Source: Symbiodinium natans
Lineage: Eukaryota; Sar; Dinophyceae; Suessiales; Symbiodiniaceae
NCBI GenBank assembly: GCA_905221605.1
Contig: CAJNDS010002252.1
Span: 146,501 to 210,500, forward strand
DNA: 64,000 nt
Direction of reading: 5' to 3'
The notes beneath the pieces were generated by a model. That model made no database searches. It saw only the letters and a program-made list of their open reading frames with translations, and was not told where the DNA came from. Shown one piece after another: positions 54,311 through 63,356 of the stretch (positions are counted from its first letter, which is position 1; every line of letters starts with the position of its first letter). The translations under genes were made by a program, and so were the position numbers.

Positions 54311-54575
54311 CTAAACCCTAAACACGTAAGGCCTAAACACTAAACCCCAAACCCCAACAACCAGCACCCGATGACCATAAACCTAAACCCTGTGAACCCC
54401 AAGCCCTTCACCGAGACGGTCCTAAACCCCAGAACCTAAATAGCCCTATACATACCGTACATAAACTCCATAGTTACACGTAAGCCCAACACCCTCAACC
54501 CTAAACTCTAGCCCTAAACTCTAGCCCTAACGCCAAACCCAAAACCTAAAACCCAAAACCCTACTCCTTAGCGAG

Positions 54576-54640
54576 GTGGCGACGGCCAGCCTGCCCGGGA
54601 TGCCACCATGAGTCGACCGAGGGGCCTCGCCTTGGACGAG
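54576..54640 (+). CDS. NHL exon (gene B) GDGQPARDATMSRPRGLALD
   Basis: A GCGAG acceptor, phase 1, then GDGQPARDATMSRPRGLALD and Glu. GC donor GCAAGC at 54641, phase 0. The next exon continues ANAHLYVTDSENHV, giving the canonical order GDGqPA..a..srP.GlAlDe.nahLYVtDsenH. One of the strongest splice chains in the window. Confidence 0.8.
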
Positions 54641-54649
54641 GCAAGCTCA

Positions 54650-54910
54650 GGGTTTGGGATTCAGGGGCTCAGGGGTTTAGGGCTTGGGATTTAGGATTTA
54701 GGGTTTAGGGATTTGGGGTTTAGGGTTTGGGGTTTAGGGGTTTAGGGCTTAGGATTTAGGGTTTAGGGCTTAGGATTTAGGGTTTAGGGGTTTGGGGTTT
54801 AGGGTTGGGTTTGGGGTTTAGGGTTTGGGGTTTAGGGGTTTAGGGGCTCGGGGTTGGGGTTTGGGTTGGGGTTTAGGGTTTTTTGAGTTGGAGGCGTTTT
54901 GGGATTCTAG
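54650..54910 (+). repeat. TTTAGGG/TTTGGGG array
   Basis: G-strand heptamers, many with A-to-G change, starting right after the donor of exon 54576-54640. Confidence 0.9.
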
Positions 54911-55125
54911 GGTTTAGGGCTTACAAGGGTTTGGTCTTGGGTCCGGTAGGTTTTAAGGCTTGAAGGTGTAGGATTCAGTGGGTTGTGGGTTTAGGGTTTA
55001 GGCCATAGCAACCCACGAAAGGGACCATGATTGAGGCGTGGGGCTTAGGGCCGGTGAGAGTTATCCCTAAACCCTAAACCCTAAACCCCAAACCCTAAAC
55101 CCCACACCCTAAACCGCATGGGCAG

Positions 55126-55182
55126 GCCAATGCTCACCTCTACGTGACCGACTCCGAGAATCACGTGTGCCTTGACATAGCT
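55126..55182 (+). CDS. NHL exon (gene B) ANAHLYVTDSENHVCLDI
   Basis: A GGGCAG acceptor, phase 0, then ANAHLYVTDSENHVCLDI. The end could be a GC donor after ATA or further on. CCCTAAA (55060-55110) lies directly upstream. Confidence 0.75.
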
Positions 55183-55201
55183 TCTTTCTCGACCAAGGTC
55201 C

Positions 55202-55590
55202 TTAACCAGGCCCGGGCCATATGCCCGTAGGAGGGCCGTAAGGCCCGTAGAGCCCGCAAGGGCCGTACAGGCCCGGAGCCCGTATACGAGCCCGTACGAG
55301 CCCGTACGAGCCCGTAGGAGCCCGTAGGAGCCCGTTGGAGCCCGTAGGAGCCCGTAAGGCCCGTAGAGCCCGTAGAGCCCTTAGATTCCTTAAGGCCCCT
55401 AAGGCACGCAAGGCCCGTAGAGCCCGCAAGGCCGTAAGGCCCGTAAAGTCCGTAGAGCCCTTAGATTCCTCAAGGCCTGTAAGGCGCGCAAGGCCCGTAG
55501 AGCCCGTAGGGCCCGCAAGGCCCGCAAGCCCCTCAGGGCCTTACGGCCGTAGGGCCCGCGCAAACCCGTACGGTCCCGCGCGGGCCCTGT
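55202..55590. repeat. GC-rich minisatellite (AGCCCGTAG-like units)
   Basis: Irregular tandem units of GCCCGTAGA, GCCCGTACG, GCCCGCAAG, with a longer internal duplication (the 55375-55440 block recurs at about 55450-55520). Very different from telomeric repeats. Open frames on both strands here are repeat-derived. Confidence 0.92.
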
Positions 55591-56664
55591 CCTGGTTTAA
55601 GACCTTTCTCTCGAAGGGAGGTTCACAAAGCTGGCGCCCTCACTAAAGCCTAATCCCTAAACCCGAAACCCTAAGCCCTAAACCCTAAACCTAAACCCTA
55701 AACCCTAAACATCCCGAATTTGTTAACCCTAAACCCCAAAGCCCGGTCCCTAGAATGTTGTTTCTCCCCCCCCGCCCCCGGGGGAGATGTTTTTTCGGAG
55801 GGAGGGGGGTGGGGGCTGAAGGACGAAAGGAGGGGTGGGAATGCAGGCTGAGGGGTTCAAACATAGGGACTCATCAGCTAACTTGTAGTGTATGCTCGGG
55901 GCTATTGGGGGAGGGGGTGCGTCGTGGGCACGAGTTGTTGTGGCCCTTGTATTCAGAACTAAGCAAAAATGGCTGAGTAGATCCCCGAAACCCCGAACCC
56001 CACAAGCTTTAAGCCCCCGGACTCGTACACTCCCTGAACCGTAAACCCCAAACAAACCCTCAACCCCCGAAACCCCCGAAGAATGCGAGCAGAAGCCGAG
56101 GATCCGCCGGATCAAGCATCCCGGCCTTCGAAGAGAGCTTTGCGGAGTCCATAGTACCTAGGGGGGGTTCGGAGGTTTGGGGTTTGGGGTTCGGGGTTTG
56201 GGGTTTGGGGTTCGGGGGTTTTGGGCTTTGGGGTTTAGGGTTGGGTTTTTAGAATACTCCCAGACGCTCCCTAAGCATAAAAGCCTCACATAACAGAACC
56301 CTGAGGCCCGAGGCCGCGCTGAAGGGCTTGGGGGGTTTAACGGGTAAGATGTGCGGAAAGACGAGACATTTTTTCAGTAGTGCTGTCAGAAATGAGGTTG
56401 TTTCGTTGTCCAGAAATGCATAGAAAGACAACGGATCTTGATGCTTTATGCTTGGTAAGTCTTCTTCTTACCCGCAGACCCCTAGAGGATGTGTGCGTCG
56501 TTGCGGAGGATGCGGGCGTTCAGACAGGAGAGGGGACTCGCCGTGATGTCCAGGTGGGCCTGCGGTTGCCACTGGATACTATTTTTAGACATGCCTAAAA
56601 AATAGCATTCTTGGGACATATTTTTTAGACATGTCCAAAAGCTACTACTCCTCTCTTTCTCCAG
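55591..56664. other. Intron-like stretch
   Basis: C-strand repeats at 55640-55720 and 55980-56070, G-strand TTTGGGG repeats at 56165-56250. A unique part (56370-56640) holds two TTTTTAGACATG(C/T)C(T/C)A direct repeats (56583, 56625). An island at 56100-56155 has no clear frame. Confidence 0.45.
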
Positions 56665-56722
56665 GGAAGGATGGCGGTCCGTCCGAGTTTGGGCAGGCGT
56701 CCGGCTCGCATGGTCAGCTCTA
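56665..56722 (+). CDS. NHL-like exon (gene B) KDGGPSEFGQ
   Basis: A CTCCAG acceptor, then two bases, then KDGGPSEFGQASGSHGQL before a stop. DGGP matches the NHL linker. CAG|GCGTCC after FGQ would be a GC donor analogous to that at 3320. Confidence 0.55.
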
Positions 56723-56784
56723 AGATTTTCGGATGCTTGCTGGCAGCCTGCACCTCAGACCGCACCATCGGCTGGACGCAGGGT

Positions 56785-56895
56785 AACCCTAAACCCTAAA
56801 CCCTAAACCCTAAACCCTAAACCCTAAACCCTCAACCCTCAACCCTCAACCCTAAACCCTAAACCCTAAACCCTAAACCCTAAACTCTAAACCCA
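56785..56895 (-). repeat. CCCTAAA/CCCTCAA array
   Basis: Perfect C-strand heptamers with three CCCTCAA units. Confidence 0.95.
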
Positions 56896-56935
56896 TGGAT
56901 GTGGGCGCCCTGGCGTTGGCTCGGATCCCGTTCAG

Positions 56936-56985
56936 GGGCATGGCGCTGGCAGCTGACCAGCGTCCCCTCACGCTTCCCTCAAGCC
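56936..56985 (+). CDS. NHL-like exon (gene B) GMALAADQRPLTLPS
   Basis: A GTTCAG acceptor, then GMALAADQRPLTLPS, resembling 'GlAvd..g.l' of an NHL blade. TTTAGGG follows at 57025. Confidence 0.48.
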
Positions 56986-57174
56986 CTCCATCCCCATATG
57001 AGTATTTCCCAGAATAGGGGGGGGGGTTTAGGGTTTAGGGTTTAGGGTTTAGGGTTTAGGGTTTAGGGTTTAGGGTCCCCTATATCTTCGGGTTATGTAG
57101 TTTTAAGATTAAGGATCCCTTCCAGGGGTCCCTCCTTCTTTGCCCTTAAACTTTAGATAGATGATCGAAGCTGA

Positions 57175-57370
57175 AGCCTAAAGCCTAAAGCCTAAAGCCC
57201 AAAGCCCAAAGCCTAAAGCCTAAAGCCTAAAGCCTAAAGCCTAAAGCCTAAAGCCTAAAGCCTAAAGCCTAAGCCCTAAACCCTAAACCCTAAACCCTAA
57301 ACCCTAAACCCTAAACCCTAAACCCTAAACCCTAAACCCTAAACCCTAAACCCTAAACCCTAAACCCTAC
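57175..57370 (-). repeat. CCTAAAG then CCCTAAA array
   Basis: About 14 CCTAAAG heptamers change abruptly to about 15 CCCTAAA heptamers. Confidence 0.95.
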
Positions 57371-58346
57371 ACTATGAACAACGAAAGCCTCAACCTGAAA
57401 TAGACGGATTTTTCGAAGCCGAGGCTGGGAGCCAACCGGCTCACTGGCAGCTGGGTCTGGATGCGTTCATGTTACGTTTCGTTTTAGGGTGCAGGGTGCA
57501 GGGTTTAGGGCTTAGGGTTTAGGGTTTAGGGTTTAGGGTTTAGGGGTTTAGAGTTTAGGGTTTAGGGTTTAGGAGTATTTGCGGCTCAGGTGTTGGGCTT
57601 TCGAGTTTCAAAGGTTCTTTTCTGACCAGGGATGTGGGGCGTGGGCCTTTTCGGCGCCTTCTCGGGGCCAACAGCTGAGAATTTTGAACCACGGGGAGGA
57701 TGAAAGACTCCCCGGATTTTCCAAGAGGAGGGGTTCTTGTGCACACCCCAAACCCTAAACCCTCAACTTAAAAACGTTCATACAGGACCCTAGGGCCTAG
57801 GGCCCTGAGTTAGCCTCAACAGCTTCTTTTTCTTTTTTAGGATGGTCCCTCGGCCAGAGAGCCCCGAAGACAAGAGTTCTAAAGCCTTTGGGTTGAGAGA
57901 GCACAGGGGACTTTTTCAGGGCTAAGGGTTAGGGTTTAGGGTTTAGGGATTTTTAAGGGTTTAGGGATTAGGGTTTAGGGTTTAGGGTTAAGGATATTAA
58001 GGATTTGGGGGTTACGGGTTGATAAGGCTTTGGGGTCTGGGGATTTACGGATCCGAGGTTCAAGGCTTGAAGAGGCTTTGGTACGTTCTCGTGCCTTGGG
58101 AGAGCCACCCGGTTCGACCCCTGAACTCCGGGCCCGCAATTGAGCGCCAGTTTAACGCCCAAGCCCCGGAACTGCTTCCGAGGTATCTGTACCCCGCAGA
58201 ACCCCTAAGTCCCAAAACTCTGAAACCTGAAAGTTTTGAACCTTAAACCCGAAACCCTAAACCCTAAGCCCTAAATCCTAAACCCTACACCCCTACACCC
58301 TAAACCCTACACCCTAAGCCCTGCAAGCCCTCATGTGGTGGCCAAG
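57371..58346. other. Repeat-rich intron-like stretch
   Basis: G-strand runs at 57485-57575 and 57925-57990; C-strand runs at 57745 and 58245-58325. 57590-57740 and 57780-57900 are unique without a firm frame. Confidence 0.5.
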
Positions 58347-58405
58347 GCATCATCGAGTCGGTTGCCGGCACCGGTGTTGGTGGCCTGGTGCGCGGGCTCA
58401 CGGAG
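58347..58405 (+). CDS. NHL exon (gene B) IIESVAGTGVGGLVRG
   Basis: A GCCAAG acceptor and GC ATC start, then (G)IIESVAGTGVGGLVRGLTE, the 'GiI.sVAGtG..G' part of an NHL unit. C-strand repeats upstream, G-strand after. Confidence 0.68.
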
Positions 58406-58602
58406 GGGGTTTGGGGTTCAGGGTTTAGGGTTAGGGGTTTAGGGTTTAGGGTTTAGGGTTTAGGTTTAGGGGTTTTTAGAGTTCAGGGACAGATTGTTGG
58501 AGACCAAAATGTATACCCTACACAAAACCTAAGCCCTGCCTGCGTGCTCGGACATGCTTGCACGTCATGGGATACTTTCTTGGGCGCATGCTCAATTCGA
58601 GA

Positions 58603-58628
58603 CAATATATATATATATATATGTATAT
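58603..58628. repeat. (TA)n microsatellite
   Basis: ATATATATATATATGTATAT-type tract; it explains the IYIYI-type open frames on both strands. Confidence 0.9.
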
Positions 58629-58683
58629 ACATTCGCAGCATAGATTTTCGGATCCCAATTTTGGGGTTCGTTCGGTCCCCAAG

Positions 58684-58760
58684 GAAGTCAACTACTCCAA
58701 GGTGTTGCAAAAGAGCAGCATCGTCATGCCGGGATTGAACCGTGACTTCCAGAGTAATTG
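58684..58760 (+). CDS. Exon with GTGAGT donor (VLQKSSIVMPGLNRDFQSN)
   Basis: A CCAAG acceptor, EVNYSK then VLQKSSIVMPGLNRDFQSN, and a consensus GTGAGT donor at 58761. Well-formed exon. Not an NHL sequence; it lies between NHL exons 58347 and 59783, so it may be an insert in gene B or a separate gene. Confidence 0.58.
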
Positions 58761-59180
58761 GTGAGTATTTTTGCCATGAGAGGTGACACCCTAAACCCGA
58801 AGCCTTGAAACCCTGAACCCTAAACCGTAAAGCGTACACTGCAAACCCCCCTGCTTGGACCTTCTGACCCTATCCCATGCCACCCACGAGGGGCAAGACG
58901 GCCTGGATCCACTCCTATCGCGCTTCTCCCCTGCATTTGGGCCCTGAGTGCACGACCCCTAAACCCGAAACCCTAAACCCGAAACCCTAAACCCTAAAAC
59001 CTAAACCCGAAACCCTAAACCCGAAACCCAAAACCCGAAGCCCTACACGCCTCAACCCTACAAGGCCCTCTAGAGCTCCTAGGGTGCCCATTTTGGGATT
59101 CACGTCTCTTATGAGTCCCGTGAAGCAAGCACCACCCGCTCATGCGTCGTGACGACAAGGAGCCTACCTGAACCCTATAC

Positions 59181-59250
59181 TTGGGATGTTCCCGATTATA
59201 GTCGGGGGTACTGTAATCCTATTCAGGAGTGTTGGTATAAGGGGGAACCC
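59181..59250. mobile_element. Hairpin element, family A (deleted)
   Basis: TTGGGATGTTCCCGATTATA...GTTGGTATAAGGGGGAAC. Shorter than the other copies; the inner left arm is missing. Confidence 0.7.
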
Positions 59251-59579
59251 TGCCTGAACCCTAAACCCTAAACCCTAAGCAGCTTGGCTAGCTCCATTTT
59301 TTTCGGGTAAAGCCGCCCCCTAAACCCCGACACCCCAAATTCTTAAGTCCCTCATGAAACGACGCCAGAACTTGTTGTTCCAGGGAAACCATCAGGCCTG
59401 TTTGGCCCAACGCTAAGCCTAAACCCTAAACCCTAAACCCTAAACCGCGTACTTGGGGGTTTCAGGTTTTAGGGTTATAGGGTTATAGGGTTACAGAGCT
59501 ACAGGGTAGTAAGGGCTGTAGAGTTCTTGGGTTCCAGGCGAGTAGGGTTGTAGGGTAAGAGGTTATGGAGCTATAGGTT

Positions 59580-59580
<1 letters not shown>

Positions 59581-59628
<48 letters not shown>
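59581..59628 (+). repeat. T10-G38 homopolymer junction
   Basis: Ten T then about 38 G, the longest G run in the window. Length may be unreliable in any assembly. Confidence 0.95.
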
Positions 59629-59782
59629 CGGCTGAGCTTTCCAAGGAGCTGCAATACCGAAAGTTGCCCCACTAACTCCCACCCGAAACCCTAAACCCGG
59701 AACCCTAAACCTGGAGCCCTAAACCCTCAACCCTAAGACCCGGAGCCCTAAACCCTAAACCTTCCGATTCCCTGATGCCCAG

Positions 59783-59822
59783 GCTTCAACTATCCCTGGG
59801 GTCTGGCCGTGGAGCCCGTGGG
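59783..59822 (+). CDS. NHL exon (gene B) FNYPWGLAVEPVG
   Basis: A TGCCCAG acceptor and (G)FNYPWGLAVEPVG, the 'f.yPwGlAve' strand of an NHL unit. The next exon in order is GSVRLYVCDNANHQ. Confidence 0.7.
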
Positions 59823-59827
59823 AGGCG

Positions 59828-60379
59828 TACAGTAGGGTTTTAAGACCGTGGCGCTGGACCCTGAACCCTAAACCCTAAACCACAAAAGCCCAAAGCCCGA
59901 AACCCGAGCTTGGGTTTGTTGGATGTTTGGGCTTTGGAGTGTATGGCCTCTATGTTTGCTCTCAGAACTGTCAGAAGTGTCTGTGCATCCCGAGAGAGAG
60001 TCCTCGGCGTTTGCGACTGCATAGGCATAAAAGTCGGTGGCCAGGTTTGCCGCCTGCAGTTGTGCTCTATAGTCTTTAGGGCACGGGGATGAGGATTTAG
60101 GAACATGGTGACATTTTCGCCTCTTGGGTGGACGTAGGCATGTCGACCCATACAAAGGTATGGTTCCGCGTGGAGTCGTGAATTCAGGGCAGAAGCACTT
60201 GTTCTGCGCACACTGTGTTTGACACCCCTTGCTGTTGCGGAGGCATGCGCACGGTCGTATCTAAGGGCAGTTTCATGGTCCCTGAATCTGGGCTCTTAAT
60301 TAGTTCGGGAATCCTTATATACTCCGTACATACCCTATAAAACCCTACACCCTGAACCCTAAACCCGGAGTCATGGAAG
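59828..60379. other. Mostly unique intron-like stretch
   Basis: A few C-strand heptamers at 59860-59890 and 60345-60365. Overlapping open frames on both strands (59840-60211) have no recognisable family. Confidence 0.45.
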
Positions 60380-60420
60380 GTTCCGTAAGGCTCTACGTGT
60401 GCGACAACGCCAACCACCAG
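60380..60420 (+). CDS. NHL exon (gene B) GSVRLYVCDNANHQ
   Basis: A TGGAAG acceptor then (G)GSVRLYVCDNANHQ. GC donor (GCCTCG) at 60421, phase 0. Joins in phase to exon 61427 (VSLIDLASSPPV), giving the NHL order LYVCDNANHQ-VSLIDLASSPPV. Confidence 0.74.
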
Positions 60421-60679
60421 GCCTCGTGGGGGTTGGGGTCCCCTCCGCCGGAACCCTGAAGGACGTATCAGGCTCTCAGCCCTAAACCCTAAACCCTAAG
60501 TCCTAAACCCTATACCCTATACCCCAAACCCCAAAACCCCAAACCCTAGACCCTAAACCGCCCTAAAGCTTGCCATGAAGCTACGAAAACGCATAGGCAA
60601 GCCAGGGCTCGGAATGAGGGTTAATATAGGGCGAAGGGCACCAGTTTTCGGCAACCACCCACCGAGATTCTCTTGACGA

Positions 60680-60755
60680 AGGTAGGGCTTAGGGTTTAGG
60701 GTTTTAGGGTTTAGGGCTTAGGGTTTAGGGTTGAGGGTTTAGGGTGTAGGGTTAG
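60680..60755 (+). repeat. TTTAGGG array
   Basis: G-strand heptamers within the intron 60421-61426. Confidence 0.9.
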
Positions 60756-61011
60756 CCCTCAACCCTGAACCCTGAAGCCCTAAACCCTTGGCCGGAACCC
60801 TCACACTGGCATTACTCTTGGCCCCCAGATTCAGGGCGTTCCGGGCGTAAGGGGTTTAGGGATTTGGGGAAAGGATTTAAGATTGGGTTCCAATCGTCAC
60901 AGACGCAGAGCTTCATGAGAAAGAGGAATCATTGCACGGGTACACCCAAGCCCCAGCGTTGCAGTGTCGACAGCTGCTTCGTGCAGGGTGCACAAAAGGA
61001 TGAGCGTTCAG

Positions 61012-61173
61012 GGCGCCGGTGTCCTTGAGGACGCAGAGCAGCAGACCCCGACGAAGCTCAAGACGACCTTCAGGCATCGCAAGACCAAGAAATCGGCAGC
61101 TCAAGCTTGGGACCTCGCCCGAGAGTGCCAAGAGGTCAGCCAGGAGAAGATGAGGGAGGTGGCAAGGCTCTAG
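61012..61173 (+). CDS. Lys-rich terminal exon-like frame
   Basis: After GTTCAG: GAGVLEDAEQQTPT then KLKTTFRHRKTKKSAAQAWD and a charged helix ending EKMREVARL and stop. Coding-like codon use over 160 bp, the longest non-transposon island after the Hint gene. It lies inside the intron inferred between 60420 and 61427, so it may be an alternative 3' exon or an unrelated fragment. Confidence 0.5.
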   Translation, partial: GAGVLEDAEQQTPTKLKTTFRHRKTKKSAAQAWDLARECQEVSQEKMREVARL

Positions 61174-61426
61174 AGGCAACAGGGCGTAGGGTTGAACCAA
61201 CTGTGCCCTAAACACCTCAAAGCCAAAACCCTGAACCCTAAACCCTCAACCTAGGCTCCCGGATTGTGTGCAGGACTGTTTACACAAACAAAAGCCCCTA
61301 AACCCCCCAAAAGCCCGTAAACCTCAAAACCCTTATATATTTACAAGCCCTTCCGCCTTCAGCCTTAAAGCCCTGAAACCCTGAAACCCTGACACCAACT
61401 CCACCTGCCCCCAAACCTCAAACCAG

Positions 61427-61462
61427 GTGTCCTTGATCGACCTGGCGTCCAGCCCACCGGTG
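61427..61462 (+). CDS. NHL exon (gene B) VSLIDLASSPPV with GTGAGA donor
   Basis: A AACCAG acceptor, phase 0, VSLIDLASSPPV, then GTGAGA donor at 61463. Continues exon 60380 in phase. 36 bp. Confidence 0.72.
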
Positions 61463-61733
61463 GTGAGAAAGCCACCGGCCTGCAAATGTCGAGTCAGCCA
61501 AGTGGTTGGGTTTAGAAGGTGTAGGCTGTTTTTGGGCTTAGGGTTTCGGGGGGTTAAGCGTTTTGAGGCTAAGTGTTTTGAGGCTTAGGGGTTTTGGGGT
61601 TCAGGGGCTATGTCAATGAACCCTAAACCGTGCGACCTGCACCCCAGCTGCCTATCAACACGTCCTCATACGGCCATAGGTGCAGATGTCCTCTTGTCAG
61701 GTTCAGGGGTTTTTCTGACTTAAGGGGCTAATG

Positions 61734-61835
61734 TTGGGAGGTTCCCCCTTATACTAACAATCCTTCGTAGGGATCTATAGTAAACCCTATTTGAATCCCG
61801 ATTAAGGACGCGTAGTATAAGGGGGAACGTCCCAA
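61734..61835. mobile_element. Hairpin element, family A
   Basis: TTGGGAGGTTCCCCCTTATA...CTAACAATCCTTCGTAGGG and a right arm ...AGTATAAGGGGGAACGTCCC then AA. Confidence 0.78.
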
Positions 61836-62205
61836 GGTTTAGGGTTTTAATGGTTTAGGGTTTAGGGTTTAGGGTTTAAGGTTTAGGGTTCAGGGCTTAG
61901 GGTTTAGTTAGGGTTTAGGGTTTAGGGGTTTAGGGGTTTAGGGGTTCAGGGGTTTAGGGTTTAGGGTTTAAGGTTTAGGGTTCAGGGCTTAGTGTTTAAT
62001 TAGGGTTTAGGGTAGTTTAGGGGTTCAGGGGTTTAGGGTTTAGGGTTTAAGGTTTAGGGTTCAGGGCTTAGGGTTTAGTTAGGGTTTAGGGTTTAGGGGT
62101 GCATAAGGTTCGGGGTTGGCAGCTTTGGGCTGAGAACGAGGGTTTAGGGTTTAGGGTTTAGGGTTTAGGGTTTAGGGTTTAGGGTTTAGGGTTTAGGGTT
62201 TAGTA
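61836..62205 (+). repeat. TTTAGGG array with a ~120-bp higher-order repeat
   Basis: A block (TTTAAGGTTTAGGGTTCAGG then GCTTAG.GTTTAGTTAGGG and TTTAGGGGTTCAGG) is repeated about three times, at 61870, 61970 and 62045, followed by perfect heptamers. Confidence 0.88.
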
Positions 62206-62274
62206 TGGGCTTAGGGAGCTTCCCCTCCTTCTTGGCTGCACTTGCGTGTTTGTGTTCAGGAAGACTCCAAGCCC

Positions 62275-62410
62275 TAAACCCGCAACTCCAAACCCTAAAC
62301 CCCAAGCCCTAAACCCTAAAACCCTAAACCCTAAACCCTAAACCCCTAAACCCAAAACCAAAAACCCTAACCCTAAACCCCAAACCCCAAACCCTCAACC
62401 CTAAACCCTC
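62275..62410 (-). repeat. CCCTAAA array
   Basis: C-strand heptamers with several variants ending near the next acceptor. Confidence 0.9.
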
Positions 62411-62428
62411 GAAGCTTTCACCCCCAAG

Positions 62429-62478
62429 GATCGCCGGACTGCGCGAAGCCGGTGCCAAGGGCAGCAAGAAGGGTCGGT
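62429..62478 (+). CDS. Exon-like island (IAGLREAGAKGSKKGR)
   Basis: A CCCAAG acceptor then (one base) IAGLREAGAKGSKKGR. 'IAG....G..g' is the expected continuation of the NHL unit after VSLIDLASSPPV, but the phase does not match the GTGAGA donor, so an exon may be missing between. Confidence 0.45.
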
Positions 62479-63295
62479 TAGGGTTAGGGTTTAGGGTTTA
62501 GGGTTTAGGGTTTTGGGTTTAGGGTTTAGGGTTTAGGGTCCACCTGGAATCCACCCCCCTGCCCCCCAAAGCAGACAAAACATCCCTTTTGAGGGTGTTA
62601 GGGTTTGCGGGTTCCAGGGTTTTAGGGCTTAGTGTAGGGACTAGGAGCAGGTTTTCAAAGAAGTACAACAACGCCATAACAACCCATAGCAACCCTTTTA
62701 CAACCCTCCAAATCCCTACGTACATAAGCCCAGCAAAGGCCCTGAGCCCTGGAAGCCCTAGAATGCTCGAAGCCCTATGAGCCCTCAGTCATAAGCAGCC
62801 CCGACAAACACCGATGAGCCGTCCATTTCAGGTTGAGGCTTTCTTTGTTCATAGTTTAGGTTTTAGGGTTTAGGGTTTAGGGTTTAGGGTACAGTGTGTC
62901 TTGCAGCCCTGAGCCTATACCCACAATCATGAATCACGGAGCTTAGTGTCTAGGAGCCCTGCGCCCCTGATCTGCGCAGTCCTTCCCGAATTTGCGGGCT
63001 TCGTATCTTCTGCTTCTTGCGTATAGGGTTTAGGGTTCAGGGTTTAGGGTTTGGGGTTTGGGGTTTAGGGTTTAGGGTTTAGGGTTTACCAGTGTAAGGT
63101 CCCTATTCTTATTTGGAAAAGTTTTCAAGGGGCAGGAAATACACGGATGGGACGTCCTACTTCGATAGTTTGTTCAGTTTTGGGGTTCAGGGTTTATGGC
63201 TTTAAACCCTAAACCCTGAACCCTGAACCCTGAACCCTAAACCCTAAACCATCGATATCCCCGAGGCCTTAGCCTTAAGCCCGAAACCCCAACAG
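62479..63295. other. Repeat-rich stretch
   Basis: TTTAGGG at 62480-62545, 62860-62890 and 63010-63090; short C-strand run at 63200-63250. The unique part 62550-62850 shows no firm frame. Confidence 0.5.
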
Positions 63296-63356
63296 CTGCA
63301 ACTCCTGCACGTCCACTTGCCGGCACCAGGTTGGCTCAAAGCTCTGCCAACTCATG
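63296..63356 (+). CDS. Cys-rich exon with GTGAGC donor
   Basis: An AACAG acceptor, (S)CNSCTSTCRHQVGSKLCQLM, then GTGAGC donor at 63357. Four cysteines in 20 residues. Looks like part of a secreted disulfide-rich protein. Confidence 0.5.

Noticed and set aside
55202-55646. Arg/Ala-rich frames on both strands
   Set aside because: Derived from the GCCCGTAG minisatellite.
58483-58839. Open frames with IYIYI runs
   Set aside because: Produced by the TA microsatellite; only the exon 58684-58760 on the plus strand is retained.
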